64,000 nucleotides of DNA from Serratia sp. PL17 (GTDB taxonomy: Bacteria > Pseudomonadota > Gammaproteobacteria > Enterobacterales > Enterobacteriaceae). Numbering within the stretch: position 1 is the first letter of the stretch; every line of letters starts with the position of its first letter. The notes below the pieces were generated by a model. It worked only from the letters and a program-made list of their open reading frames with translations. It searched no databases and was not told the DNA's origin. A program made the translations under genes and the position numbers. This document shows positions 36,701-43,945 of this stretch, piece after piece. Where the stretch lies: NCBI RefSeq assembly GCF_017832355.1, contig NZ_JAFIBY010000005.1, positions 310,001-374,000 of the forward strand, read 5' to 3'.

Positions 36701-38608
36701 GCGCTGCGTAAGTTGACGGCCGAGCGCAATATCGCCTTGATGTTCGATGAAGTGATTACCGGTTTCCGCCTGGCAGCCGGCGGCGCGCAGGCGTATTACG
36801 GTGTCCAGGCCGATATTGCCACCTACGGCAAGATTGTCGGCGGCGGCATGCCGATTGGCGCCATTGCGGGGTCGGCGCGCTTTATGGACAGTATTGACGG
36901 CGGTTTCTGGCAATACGGCGATGAATCCTGGCCGCAGTCCGAACTGATTTTCTTTGCCGGGACCTTCTCCAAACACCCTCTGACCATGGCGGCCAGTAAA
37001 GCGGTACTCGACTATATCAAGAGCCACCCCGGTCTCTATGACGACATCAACCAAAAGACGCATTACCTTGCGCAGACGCTCAACACCTGGTTTGTCACGA
37101 CGGGTACGCCGATCGAGATCGTCTCGGCGGGCAGTTTGTTCCGTTTCAAATTCAGCGGCAACTACGACATTTTGTTCCATCACCTCATGCTGCGCGGCAT
37201 CTTCATTTGGGAGGGCCGCAACTGCTTCGTGTCCACCGCGCACTCTTCGCAAGATATAGCGCTTTTTATCGCGGCGGTAAAAGAGAGCGTTAATGCCATG
37301 CGCGTCGATGGTTTCTTCGGTGAAGCCGGTTTGTCCCCCGATACGTCTTACCCGGCCGCCGACAGCCAGCAACGTTTTATGCTGCTGGCCGCCAAAGACG
37401 AAAGCGGGCTGTGCGCGGGCAACATCGGCTGCGTGATTGAAACGGCGCGTGAGATTGACGGGGCAACCTTGGCCGAGGCGTGGGCGCTGCTGAGCGAACG
37501 TCATGAGTCCTTACGCATGCAGTTCAATGGGGCGGGGGAGTTGCGGGTGGCGTCGGGCGTTGTCAACGTTGATTTTATTGAGGAACGCAGTGAGTCCATG
37601 GACCCTGCTGCCCGCTTGGCCGAGTTTGCCGCCAAACCCTTCGTCTTGACGGCGGCGCCGTTGGCACGCCTCTTGTTGCTGAGCCAACCCGGCCAAACGG
37701 CCCTGGCGTTGGCGGCGCATCATTCGGTGGCGGATGGTTGGTCATTCATGGTGATGCTGCGCGAACTGCTGCATCTCTACGATGCGCTGGTTGCAGGGCA
37801 GCGCCCAGCGCTGTCGGCGGCACCGAGTTATGTGCACTTTATGCGTGCGGAAAAGATGGCCAATGAGGCTGACGTAGCTCAACGGCTGGCCGCTATCCCC
37901 GCGCGTCGTTTCGATCCCGCCAGTGCGCTGCCGGTTGTCCTGCAGGCCGCGCCGTATCAAGGCCAGCGTTTGAAGCAAGGGCTGGCTTACCCGAACTTGT
38001 CGACCCAACTGCGTAATGTGGTCGCCGAACTGCGCACGACCCGCTTTGTGATGTTGAACGCCCTGTTTGTACTGACGCTCGAGAAGTTTATCGGCCACTC
38101 GCTGTTGCCTGTCGCTGTGCCGAATGCCGGGCGTGACTTCGAGAACAGCGAAGGGTTGGTCGGCCAATGCGTCAGCCTGATGCCGTTGTGTTTCAACAGC
38201 GCCGCGAGCGCTTCGCTGCCTGAGTTTGTGGCCAAGGTACATCAGGCCATTTTGGCGCAGCGTGATGCGCCGGCACTGCCGTCACGCTGTTTCCATGGTG
38301 AGCAAGCGCCGCTGCCTCTGCTTGCCACGTTCAATGTTGAGCCGTCCGTTCCATTGGCGGAAATGCGCCAGTGGCAGGCCAGCCTGTCGATGCTGCCGGT
38401 CAATGCGGTCGAGTTCCCCTTGATGATCAATGTGGTGGAAATGGCCGATGAGCTGTCGATTGAGCTGGATTATCAGGCGCTTTATTTCACCGGGCAAACC
38501 GCTTCAGCGCTGCTGGAGCAGTATCTGGCTGCGATCGCGATTCTGGCGGAGCAAGGTGTGAGCGCCGTAAACCAGCAGTTTTATTCACCGGTTGCCGTGG
38601 AAGCATGA
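30773..38608 (+). CDS. Hybrid megasynthase: FAAL-ACP-KS-AT-ACP-aminotransferase-condensation
   Basis: A 2611-residue enzyme with seven domains. Fatty acyl-AMP ligase (about 1-575; core YTSGSTGTPKG at 186-196). ACP1 with phosphopantetheine Ser623 (GLNSLQ). Ketosynthase (about 677-1110) with Cys834 (DTACSSS), His969 and His1008. Acyltransferase (about 1180-1470) with Ser1270 (GHSLGE) and AFHS around His1373, indicating malonyl-CoA. ACP2 with Ser1574 (GADSLVL). Class III aminotransferase (about 1786-2185) with PLP Lys2067 (TFSKHPLTM). Condensation domain (about 2190-2611) with HHSVADG at 2316-2322. No KR, DH, ER, adenylation or thioesterase domain. The order up to the condensation domain is that of iturin/mycosubtilin MycA/ItuA, implying a 3-keto acyl chain transaminated to a 3-amino fatty acyl. 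A Pro/Ala-rich linker (about 1640-1735) splits ACP2 from the aminotransferase. The next gene overlaps by 4 bp. Confidence 0.9.
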   Translation: MPSHQLFNRGFNSFNQLLPELAVQHTDKTAFEFLRSAKEIKNQSYRQLHQRAASLASALQQYAHRGGRVILLYPDGEDFIGAFFGCLYAGMIAVPVPMPAKASGSAWERFIGVLRNAQTEFIVTTGKGAETLISLSLPLAPLIFTFDQLPAVVIPAGYRLQQLDSHFSGTFNPAPVSDDDVAFLQYTSGSTGTPKGVMVTHGNLWANSQAIHRYFGHHNESRGMIWLPHFHDMGLIGGLLQPVFGAFPCRVMSPMMLMKKPLNWLKQVSEFRATTSGGPNFAYDLCVRKISPQQAEGLDLSHWDVAFCGAEPIRPATLRQFSEHFASAGFRAQAFLPCYGMAETTLIVTGREKGQGMAVAEEKSGDVVNCGEALPGTDVRIVDPDTLQPLAAGQTGEILLRGPSIAAGYWNNPAATETTFQARIEPDSAHWLRSGDLGFLQAGALYVTGRVKELLIVNGQNHYPTDIEETIRGADILLADATVCVFAAEIAQTEQAVALLEIPERLKETLDTAALNRCLNAVVAERHGITLGEWVWVGRRAIPRTTSGKLQRTRAREMYRQNELAVQWRSRAEQSQRVQVADAASYSVPALAALIASIIGTAVNGAVGEEQWDEAFTVFGLNSLQAVGVIGELEQHLGRELSPALIYDYPTINKLAAGLLQPVVRPEAARTAVASQDVAVIGIGVELPGHSGVQALWAMLQQGQSTTGDIPAHRWAGSALSGFNRKGSFFDRVSDFDAGYFGISPREAEYIDPQHRLLLETVQQALTDAGLQASALRGSDTAVFIGISASDYAMISGDRVSEYSGLGNAHSIAANRISYLYDFKGPSVAIDTACSSSLVAIDGAMQSLRSGRSSLAIAGGVNLALTPHLQKVFTEAQMLAPDGQCKTFDARADGYVRGEGCGIVVLKPLSQALADGDRVYATLVASAINQDGRSNGITAPNGPSQQAVIARALTEAGIDSNHIDYVEAHGTGTALGDLIEYQALEAVFVGRSQPAPVQVGSIKTNIGHLEAAAGVLGVVKTALMLHCQQRVPHLNFQQKNPHIAAISRRVAVAGSHSCAWESAAGQRYAGVSSFGFGGTNSHVILRDCAQAAKRYEAAQPVAMLLVASHEEQGFNAQRDGIYNTLQMQHDVDIPAWCRLVNTRYDHPRYRGFAYGDSRRQLAENLAQLTANKVEKPRPQVWLFPGQGTQQIGMGAALYQHLPHYSSCFDSLAEVIQDRYEIDIRQALHAQDDNWQHCAKTCQLALFACSYATADSLLQFGLRPAAVIGHSLGEYCAAVVAGQISLAQGLAMVHQRALLMGSLEQQGAMAVVFSGENEVRRGIAPWADDIDIAAFNTPTLTTITGSSPAIDACLHAVSAQGGHARRIKTTNAFHSHLMDPILPAYRLWLTQHIDFAEGSIPFYSNLDALPRRHTDADYWSQQIRQPVNFLQGIQALREEGKYTFVDLSADSSLGKFVAATDRSQQVLAAADHRHEYQSLLTLLGSLWQQGHDIDWSRLYRATSREALTLPAIQFCRKTYWLADKTPTLPPSSHEDAMSKQHQLHAEIKAIIAGYLGASPDALEDDLPFLEMGADSLVLLDAINTIKDRYGVAIPLRSLFEELNTLDAVIHYVVERAQVAEPVAVASESRVVAVVPQAEASAAPMQLPLIEHGAMSATAPAELQGVIARQLEVMSQQLRLLSGGHAQPLSAPALPSVPASAPIAALPAPAVASNAPATAAPAKAGAHTSWFKKETRKTSLGAERDKHIQQLTQQFVSKTPSSKHNAQQYRAVLADNRASAGFRLSTKEMLYPLVGVRSQGSRIWDADGNEYIDFTMGFGANLLGHAPECVQQAVAAQLAQGMQIGPQSALAGEVATLIAELTGQQRVAFCNSGSEAVMSAVRLARAVTGKNKVALFSGSYHGVFDGILGRQQGGETPERAVPIAAGTTASLVEDLLVLDYGSEESLALIAQYADQLAAVIVEPIQSRYPDHQPRDYLHALRKLTAERNIALMFDEVITGFRLAAGGAQAYYGVQADIATYGKIVGGGMPIGAIAGSARFMDSIDGGFWQYGDESWPQSELIFFAGTFSKHPLTMAASKAVLDYIKSHPGLYDDINQKTHYLAQTLNTWFVTTGTPIEIVSAGSLFRFKFSGNYDILFHHLMLRGIFIWEGRNCFVSTAHSSQDIALFIAAVKESVNAMRVDGFFGEAGLSPDTSYPAADSQQRFMLLAAKDESGLCAGNIGCVIETAREIDGATLAEAWALLSERHESLRMQFNGAGELRVASGVVNVDFIEERSESMDPAARLAEFAAKPFVLTAAPLARLLLLSQPGQTALALAAHHSVADGWSFMVMLRELLHLYDALVAGQRPALSAAPSYVHFMRAEKMANEADVAQRLAAIPARRFDPASALPVVLQAAPYQGQRLKQGLAYPNLSTQLRNVVAELRTTRFVMLNALFVLTLEKFIGHSLLPVAVPNAGRDFENSEGLVGQCVSLMPLCFNSAASASLPEFVAKVHQAILAQRDAPALPSRCFHGEQAPLPLLATFNVEPSVPLAEMRQWQASLSMLPVNAVEFPLMINVVEMADELSIELDYQALYFTGQTASALLEQYLAAIAILAEQGVSAVNQQFYSPVAVEA

Positions 38609-39624
38609 TGAAAAAGTTGATGGGTATAGCACTGGCTGTCGCTGTGCTGGCGTATGTAATCAATCTGCTGTTTGACGCCGGCGTGTTCTACCGCGTTCAG
38701 GATATTAACCTGCAACAATGCCAAAAAATACCGGGGATCAGCGGAGCGGAGGATATTGCGCCGCTGAAGGACGGGGGCGCACTGATCAGCAGCCTGAATC
38801 GCCACGATAACGCACCGGGGGCGCTCTATTACTTCCAACAGGGGCAAGCGCCCCTGCGTTTACCCGGCGACTATCCGCCCGAGTTTTACCCGCATGGTAT
38901 CGATGTGTGGCAAAAGGGCGCAGAGACGTGGGTTTACGCAGTGAGCCACGGCTCTCGTGGGGATCGCATTGAGACGTTCCGTTTTGAGCGGGCGGCGATG
39001 CGGTTGGTTTATCAGCCTGAGCTGTCGCGCAGCGTCGGCAAGAATATCAATGATATCAGCGTCATTGATAAATCCCGTTGGCTGTTGACGCGCGATCACG
39101 CCTTTTCCGGCATGTTGGGGCGCGTTGAAGACTATCTGCGGCTGCCACTCTCGCTGGTCTTGCTGGTAGACGACGCGGGGGAGCATACGCTGCTTGATGG
39201 GTTGCATTTTGCCAACGGCATTTACTACAACCCGCAACGAGGGCGGCTGTACGTGGCGGAAACCACCAACGGCACCGTGAGCAGTTGGGCATGGCGGCCG
39301 GGCGAGGCGTCACCCGTCTTGCTGGGGCGGTTCACCGGGTTGCACGGTGTCGACAATATCATGCCTGACGGGGATGGGCTGCTGGTGGCCGCGCATCCGC
39401 AACTGTTAAAGCTGGCCGCATTTCAAAAGGATGCGCAAGCGCGTTCGCCGTCGCTGGTTTGGCAACTGTCGCTGGGCACACAGGGTGCGGTTGAGCGTTC
39501 GCAGATTTATTACCAGAGCCATGGCCAGGCGCTGGCGGCGATCAGCGTGGCGGCACCGCTCGGCGGGCGGATCCTGATGGGCAGCGTATTTGACGATGGC
39601 CTGCTGACGTGCGGAGAGCAATAA
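38605..39624 (+). CDS. Membrane-anchored beta-propeller lactonase/esterase, paraoxonase-like
   Basis: A 339-residue protein whose first 25 residues are one hydrophobic anchor (GIALAVAVLAYVINLLF), followed by a six-bladed beta-propeller of the SMP-30/paraoxonase type. Metal- and active-site-like patches are GAEDIAPLKDGGALISS, FYPHGIDVW, NINDISVID and LHFANGIYYN. Such enzymes hydrolyse lactones or aryl esters with a calcium ion. In this cluster it could open or close a lactone/lactam in the product, or be a self-protection enzyme. Starts with ATGA overlap to the megasynthase. The exact activity is not inferable. Confidence 0.7.
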   Translation: MMKKLMGIALAVAVLAYVINLLFDAGVFYRVQDINLQQCQKIPGISGAEDIAPLKDGGALISSLNRHDNAPGALYYFQQGQAPLRLPGDYPPEFYPHGIDVWQKGAETWVYAVSHGSRGDRIETFRFERAAMRLVYQPELSRSVGKNINDISVIDKSRWLLTRDHAFSGMLGRVEDYLRLPLSLVLLVDDAGEHTLLDGLHFANGIYYNPQRGRLYVAETTNGTVSSWAWRPGEASPVLLGRFTGLHGVDNIMPDGDGLLVAAHPQLLKLAAFQKDAQARSPSLVWQLSLGTQGAVERSQIYYQSHGQALAAISVAAPLGGRILMGSVFDDGLLTCGEQ

Positions 39625-39625
39625 C

Positions 39626-40696
39626 ATGTTGAAGAGATGGTTCTCGCGCCGCAGCACCTTTCGGGGGGTGCTGGAGGGGAAAGCCTTCACCTTGGCTGCG
39701 GGGGAAACGGTGCTGGAAAGCGCGCTGAAAGCCGGCGTGGCGTTGTCTTATAACTGCCAGGTGGGGTCTTGCAAATCCTGCCTGTGCCGGGTGGTCAGTG
39801 GTGAAGTGCGTTCGCTGGTGGATCTCGGCTATTTACTCAGTGCCGAAGAAATTGCGGCCGGCCATGTGTTGGCCTGCCAGTGCCTGCCCCAGTCTGATTT
39901 AACCCTGATGTCGGCTGCGGTAGCGACAAACTGGGCACCGGCTCAGATAAAACAGGCCACTCCTCTCTCAAGCCGGGTGTGGCGGATCACCCTGTCGCCC
40001 GAGCAGGCTATGCCTTTCCTGCCTGGGCAATTTTTGCAGCTGTGCCACCAGCCTGGCACCGATGTCCGCAGTTACTCGGTGAGTTGGCCCAGTAACGCGC
40101 GGGAGATTGTCGTGGATGTCACGCTGAGAAAGCAGGGGCGCGTTTCTCCCCTTTTATGCGATCGGGGCAGCGTCGGGCGCACCCTGTGGGTGTCTAGCTG
40201 TAGCGGACGGTTTGGGCAAGCCGATGACGGGAAAGGGCCATTACTGGCCATAGCCAGCGGCTCAGGTTTAGGGACCACGTTGGGGCTGGTTCGTGCGGCT
40301 CTGGCGCGTAATCCCTATCGGGCGGTGATGCTGGTGCATGCCATTCGCAAGCGGCAGGACAAGTTTGACGTTGCCGAACTGCAGCGGTTGCAACAACAGC
40401 ATGAAGGCTTCCATTACTTCCATGCGTTGTCGCAGGAGAATGACGGAAAACAGCACGAACTTGTGGGACGCTTTACATCCTGGCTGGAGGAGTGGCGCAG
40501 CCTCTATCCGTACCAAAAATACGGGCTGGAGGCTCGCGACTGGCGGGCGGTGATCTGCGGTAACCCAGGGCTGGCGCAGGCGTGCCAACAGGGGCTGCTT
40601 GCGAGCGGGGTGATGGCGCGACATATTCAAACAGACTGTTTTTCTCCCGCCGGCGCCGAGGAAAAAATCCCGAATAATAAGGAGTTAGTATGTTGA
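39626..40696 (+). CDS. [2Fe-2S] ferredoxin-NAD(P)H reductase fusion
   Basis: A 356-residue electron-transfer protein. Residues 10-95 are a plant-type ferredoxin domain with Cys44-x4-Cys49-x2-Cys52 and Cys84. It is followed by an FAD-binding domain (about 105-200, RSYSVS) and an NAD-binding domain (SGSGLGTTLGLVRAAL, then the late VICGNPG). The same layout is found in hydroxylase reductases such as those of xylene monooxygenase and other AlkB-type systems. It overlaps the AlkB-like gene by 7 bp and should supply it, and perhaps the diiron oxidase, with electrons from NAD(P)H. Confidence 0.88.
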   Translation: MLKRWFSRRSTFRGVLEGKAFTLAAGETVLESALKAGVALSYNCQVGSCKSCLCRVVSGEVRSLVDLGYLLSAEEIAAGHVLACQCLPQSDLTLMSAAVATNWAPAQIKQATPLSSRVWRITLSPEQAMPFLPGQFLQLCHQPGTDVRSYSVSWPSNAREIVVDVTLRKQGRVSPLLCDRGSVGRTLWVSSCSGRFGQADDGKGPLLAIASGSGLGTTLGLVRAALARNPYRAVMLVHAIRKRQDKFDVAELQRLQQQHEGFHYFHALSQENDGKQHELVGRFTSWLEEWRSLYPYQKYGLEARDWRAVICGNPGLAQACQQGLLASGVMARHIQTDCFSPAGAEEKIPNNKELVC

Positions 40697-41844
40697 GTTA
40701 CCTAAGATTCGCCTTGGTGCCACTGGTGTTTTTACCCCTGACGGCGGCGGCCAACTTGCTCGGCGGCGGGTGGATATTGGCCGCCATACTGTGCGTATCC
40801 TTGAGTTATTTGATCTTTGATAATGTGACCCCGGTAGATACTGCCGATCACCGCTATCGTTTCACCGCTCTTTTGGCGCTGATCCCCTATCTGCAACTTC
40901 CCGTTGCCCTGCTGGCGTTGTTTACGTTGATCTGGCAGGCGGCGCCGGGCGATGTGCTGGGGTTTGGGGCCGGGATCTCGGCGGCGACGGGGTGGGATGT
41001 ACCGGCCTTGCACGGTATGCGAATGCCAGAATTGCTGCTGGCTGCCGTATCCACCGGCTATACGCTGAGTACCAACACGGTGGTGGCTCATGAGCTTATC
41101 CACAAAACCCAGAGCTGGTTGGCGATGACCGTCGGGCGTTGGTTACTGGCATTGGTCGCGGACGCGCAGTTTTCTATCTCCCACGTGTACTCGCATCACC
41201 CAAATGTGGCGACGTACGCCGATGGGGCGACGGCACGCCGTGGCGAGCATGTTTACCGTTTCTTTATCCGCTCGTCGCTGTCGCAGTACCGTGAGTCGTG
41301 GCAGGTGGAACAGCAACGGCTAAAAGGCCAGGGCAAGCGGAGTATTACGTTGGGCAACCGGGTGATTCGCGGCGTTATCATGAGCCTGGCTGTCCTGGCC
41401 GCCTGTTATGCAGCGGCAGGGGGGCGTGGATTACTCGCTTGCCTGGTGGCCATGCTGGTCTCCAAGTTCCTGTTTGAAACCGTCAACTATATCCAGCATT
41501 ACGGTTTAATCCGGGTGCCCAATACCCGCGTTGAACCACGCCACAGCTGGGATTGCAACAACCAGGCATCTTCTGCCGGCCTGTTGAATCTGACGCGCCA
41601 CTCGGATCACCATACAAATCCACGTCGGGAGTTCTGGCGGCTGCAAGCGCACAGTTATGCGGTGGGGATCGATCATGGTTATGTGGCGCATATCCTGTAT
41701 GCATTGGTACCGCCCCTGTGGTTTAAACGCATGGAAGCAAAACTGGCGTATTGGGATCGGCATGTCGCCACGGATGCGGAAAGGGCCCTTATTCGGCAGC
41801 TCGATAAGCGTCAGGCGGCGCAAGATGCGCCCGCGCAAGTCTAA
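40690..41844 (+). CDS. AlkB-type membrane diiron hydroxylase
   Basis: A 384-residue integral membrane fatty-acid-hydroxylase-superfamily enzyme. The three histidine boxes are complete: HELIHK (134-139), HVYSHH (165-170) and RHSDHH (303-308), plus the AlkB-specific NYIQHYG (266-272). Family members hydroxylate terminal carbons of alkanes or alkyl chains with O2 and electrons from rubredoxin or ferredoxin. The adjacent reductase fusion fits. Its presence beside a fatty-acyl megasynthase suggests omega-oxidation or desaturation of the acyl tail, rather than alkane growth. Substrate is inferred. About six hydrophobic segments are visible. Confidence 0.9.
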   Translation: MLSYLRFALVPLVFLPLTAAANLLGGGWILAAILCVSLSYLIFDNVTPVDTADHRYRFTALLALIPYLQLPVALLALFTLIWQAAPGDVLGFGAGISAATGWDVPALHGMRMPELLLAAVSTGYTLSTNTVVAHELIHKTQSWLAMTVGRWLLALVADAQFSISHVYSHHPNVATYADGATARRGEHVYRFFIRSSLSQYRESWQVEQQRLKGQGKRSITLGNRVIRGVIMSLAVLAACYAAAGGRGLLACLVAMLVSKFLFETVNYIQHYGLIRVPNTRVEPRHSWDCNNQASSAGLLNLTRHSDHHTNPRREFWRLQAHSYAVGIDHGYVAHILYALVPPLWFKRMEAKLAYWDRHVATDAERALIRQLDKRQAAQDAPAQV

Positions 41845-41870
41845 CGTCACCCACGATTCTGGAGAGTACA

Positions 41871-42788
41871 ATGAGTGAACATTTTGACCAACTTATAGAA
41901 CAAGCCTACCGGCAGTATCGTGGGCCGGCTTATATGCGCTCACCGGCCGTATCCTGCATTAAAATGGGCATTCGGTTGATGGATTTTGTGGTGCCTGGCC
42001 CCACGGCCGCCTACCTTGGCAAACGTTTTTTCACCCCACGCCGCGTCCCAACGCGTGAAAGCGATAAACAGACGATGGGGATGGCGAGTAGCATTACGTA
42101 CATCACCCTGAGCAACGATAAGCAGGCGGTGGTGTACCACTGGGGGCAACAGGGGCCGAAGGTGTTGTTGGCGCACGGTTGGGAGTCGCGGGCATCGCAT
42201 TTCTCGCGCTTGATCCAGATATTGGTGGAACGGGGTTTCCAGGTTATCGGCTTTGACGCGCCTGCACACGGGGATGCGGAAGGCAATCAGAGCAGCATTG
42301 TCGAGTTTATCGAAATCATTCAGCGACTGGAGCAGCAAGAGGGCGGATTTGACGCGATGGTGGCTCATTCCTTCGGTGGCTTGTCGGCGATCAACGCGGT
42401 GAAAGCCGGGCTGCGTACCAAAGCCTTGGTGATTGTCGGCGCCCCCACGCACTTTAGCGGCCTGGTGACCAAGTATGCTTCTATTCTCAATTTGCCGGCG
42501 CGCCAGCAGCAACGTTTACGGGGTTACATTGAGCGCTATTTTGGCATCGGGGATGCCGTTTGGCAGCGTTTTAGCGCCTATGAAGGATTGCGGCAGATTG
42601 AACAACCGGCGTTAATCATCCATGACAGCGCTGACGATATCGTCCTGGAAGTGGAAGCAGAATGCCTGGCTCAAGCCTGGCCTGCCGCCTGTCTGGTGAA
42701 AACTCAGGGGTTGGGGCATAACCCGTTGCGCCGCCCGGGGGAAGGCATAGATCTGGTGTTGGCGCATCTGGCTCCGCTTCAACCTTAA
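41871..42788 (+). CDS. Alpha/beta hydrolase at the end of the cluster
   Basis: A 305-residue hydrolase with oxyanion motif AHGWESRASHF, the nucleophile elbow AHSFGG (Ser167), an acidic residue in HDSADDIV (Asp255 or Asp256) and catalytic His283 (GLGHNPLR). No signal peptide. The first 80 residues include a VPGPTAAYLGKRFF segment common to this subfamily. As the only free hydrolase in a pathway without a thioesterase domain, it may release or edit the ACP-bound product; it could also be a tailoring esterase. Gap of 26 bp after the AlkB-like gene; a strong hairpin follows at 42835. Confidence 0.8.
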   Translation: MSEHFDQLIEQAYRQYRGPAYMRSPAVSCIKMGIRLMDFVVPGPTAAYLGKRFFTPRRVPTRESDKQTMGMASSITYITLSNDKQAVVYHWGQQGPKVLLAHGWESRASHFSRLIQILVERGFQVIGFDAPAHGDAEGNQSSIVEFIEIIQRLEQQEGGFDAMVAHSFGGLSAINAVKAGLRTKALVIVGAPTHFSGLVTKYASILNLPARQQQRLRGYIERYFGIGDAVWQRFSAYEGLRQIEQPALIIHDSADDIVLEVEAECLAQAWPAACLVKTQGLGHNPLRRPGEGIDLVLAHLAPLQP

Positions 42789-42834
42789 CCGGCGCCATTC
42801 CGACGGGGCAGGGCAACAAAAGCTGCACTGATTT

Positions 42835-42867
42835 GCCTGATAGCCAGGGATAATGGCTATCAGGCAG
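42835..42867 (+). terminator. 12-bp hairpin ending the biosynthetic operon
   Basis: TGCCTGATAGCC and GGCTATCAGGCA form a perfect 12-bp stem with a 9-nt loop, 47 bp after the hydrolase stop. No T-tract follows, but the stem strength and position suggest transcription termination or 3'-end protection. Confidence 0.65.
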
Positions 42868-42943
42868 ACGAGTGCTCCGCCGCGAAGGGCTTCATGTTAA
42901 TCACTAGCATGTGTACCGGCTTTTTCATCTTAGTGGCCTGGGT

Positions 42944-43490
42944 GCAAAACGCAGACGACGTCGTAAAGGGCTGGCAACAGAATGTCTGCCGCTGCTCCGC
43001 CCGGCAGCACCTAATCTGATCTGGTCGATGAATTCGTCATGAACGTGCTGGTCATCGGTCGCAGGATCAAGTGCCCGACCTGCGTGGATGACCTCACTAA
43101 AGAGTGCCTGATGGTAACCGTTATCTGCGGGATTTCAGGCGTGCAGGTCACGCGTATTCTGGACAGCATTGCGCTGTTTCGCGGCTATCCGGCTACGATA
43201 AGAACTGACCAGGGACTGGAGTTTACCTGCAGAGCACTTGACCAGTGGGCTTATAAGCGTGGCGTGGAACTGCGGCTTATCCAGCCCGAAAGCCGACACA
43301 GAGCGGATTTATTGAGAGTTTCAACGGGCGCTTTCGCGATGAATATCTGATTGAAAACGGGTTCCGTGTTGTCAGTCATGCCAGGAAAAGCATCAGTGAA
43401 TGGCGTCAAGATTATAACTAATGTCGCCCGCACTCCACGCGGAATTATCAGACGCCGTCTGAATTAGCGGCGGGCTGGAGAACGGGGAAT
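42944..43490 (+). pseudogene. IS3-family transposase OrfB remnant
   Basis: Pieces of an IS3-family (IS407-like) DDE transposase in three frames: RRRRRKGLATECLPLLRPAAPN then, after a one-base deletion near 43030, VDDLTKECLMV...GISGVQVTRILDSIALFRGYPATIRTDQGLEFTC, and after a further frameshift near 43300, FIESFNGRFRDEYLIENGFR...ISEWRQDYN, with a stop replacing the next codon (N-stop-CRPHSTRNYQTPSELAAGW). The DDE region is recognisable but the gene is dead. It lies just outside the biosynthetic operon at the tRNA end of the presumed island. Confidence 0.8.
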
Positions 43491-43532
43491 TCTGAGAGTG
43501 GAGGATCCAACATTACTAATTGAGCGTCGTAT

Positions 43533-43700
43533 CTAATACTGGAGGCAGGTCATTTTCTCTTTGCCCAGAAACCGATAGCGGAATCGTCAGTAGAGGAGGC
43601 CGTTAGGGTGAACAAGCAAAAACATGTTGCCGCTGTCGGCAAGTTTATAAGGTTTCTCATGCGGTTTAGCTGCCCGGATTTTAGCGTCAGTCAGTGCCAT
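43533..43700 (-). pseudogene. P4-type tyrosine integrase, N-terminal remnant
   Basis: From the ATG at 43700 the minus strand reads MALTDAKIRAAKPHEKPYKL followed by ADSGNMFLLVHPNG, the standard N-terminal arm-binding domain of P4-like island integrases. Codon 38 is TGA where family members have Trp (Y-stop-RFRYRFLGKEK), and the frame ends by codon 56. An integrase pointing away from the 3' end of a tRNA gene 350 bp away is the expected geometry of an island inserted at tRNA-Phe. Confidence 0.8.
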
Positions 43701-43848
43701 AACAGGGTTCCTGAGTGATTTGAGAGTATAGAATCTTATCGAATGAGGCTATTGCCCCATATGTACCCTCGCACGGGACTTGGTGTGGGGAGAATTGAGT
43801 GGAATTGGGGTGAATGGAAGATTCGCGAGGCGTGATTTTTGGCAGGTT

Positions 43849-43906
43849 CTGAAAGCAAAAAACCCGCCATAGGTGGGTTCTTCTAAATAGGGTGCCCGGA
43901 CTCGGA
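43849..43906. repeat. Duplicated tRNA-Phe 3' flank
   Basis: Fifty-eight bases match 44010-44067 with two mismatches, covering the tRNA-Phe terminator hairpin and the last 16 bases of the tRNA (acceptor end including CCA). After that the sequence diverges, so this is not a functional tRNA. It probably marks an older or second attachment site generated by integration. Confidence 0.75.
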
Positions 43907-43945
43907 CAACCGGCGCTTGCGCCGTGTTGAACAGCGCTTTAGCGC

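Noticed and set aside
36380..37504. 374-codon open frame on the minus strand
   Set aside because: It is antisense to the aminotransferase domain of the megasynthase in a GC-rich region, where long shadow frames are expected; composition (Arg/Gln/His-rich) is not protein-like.
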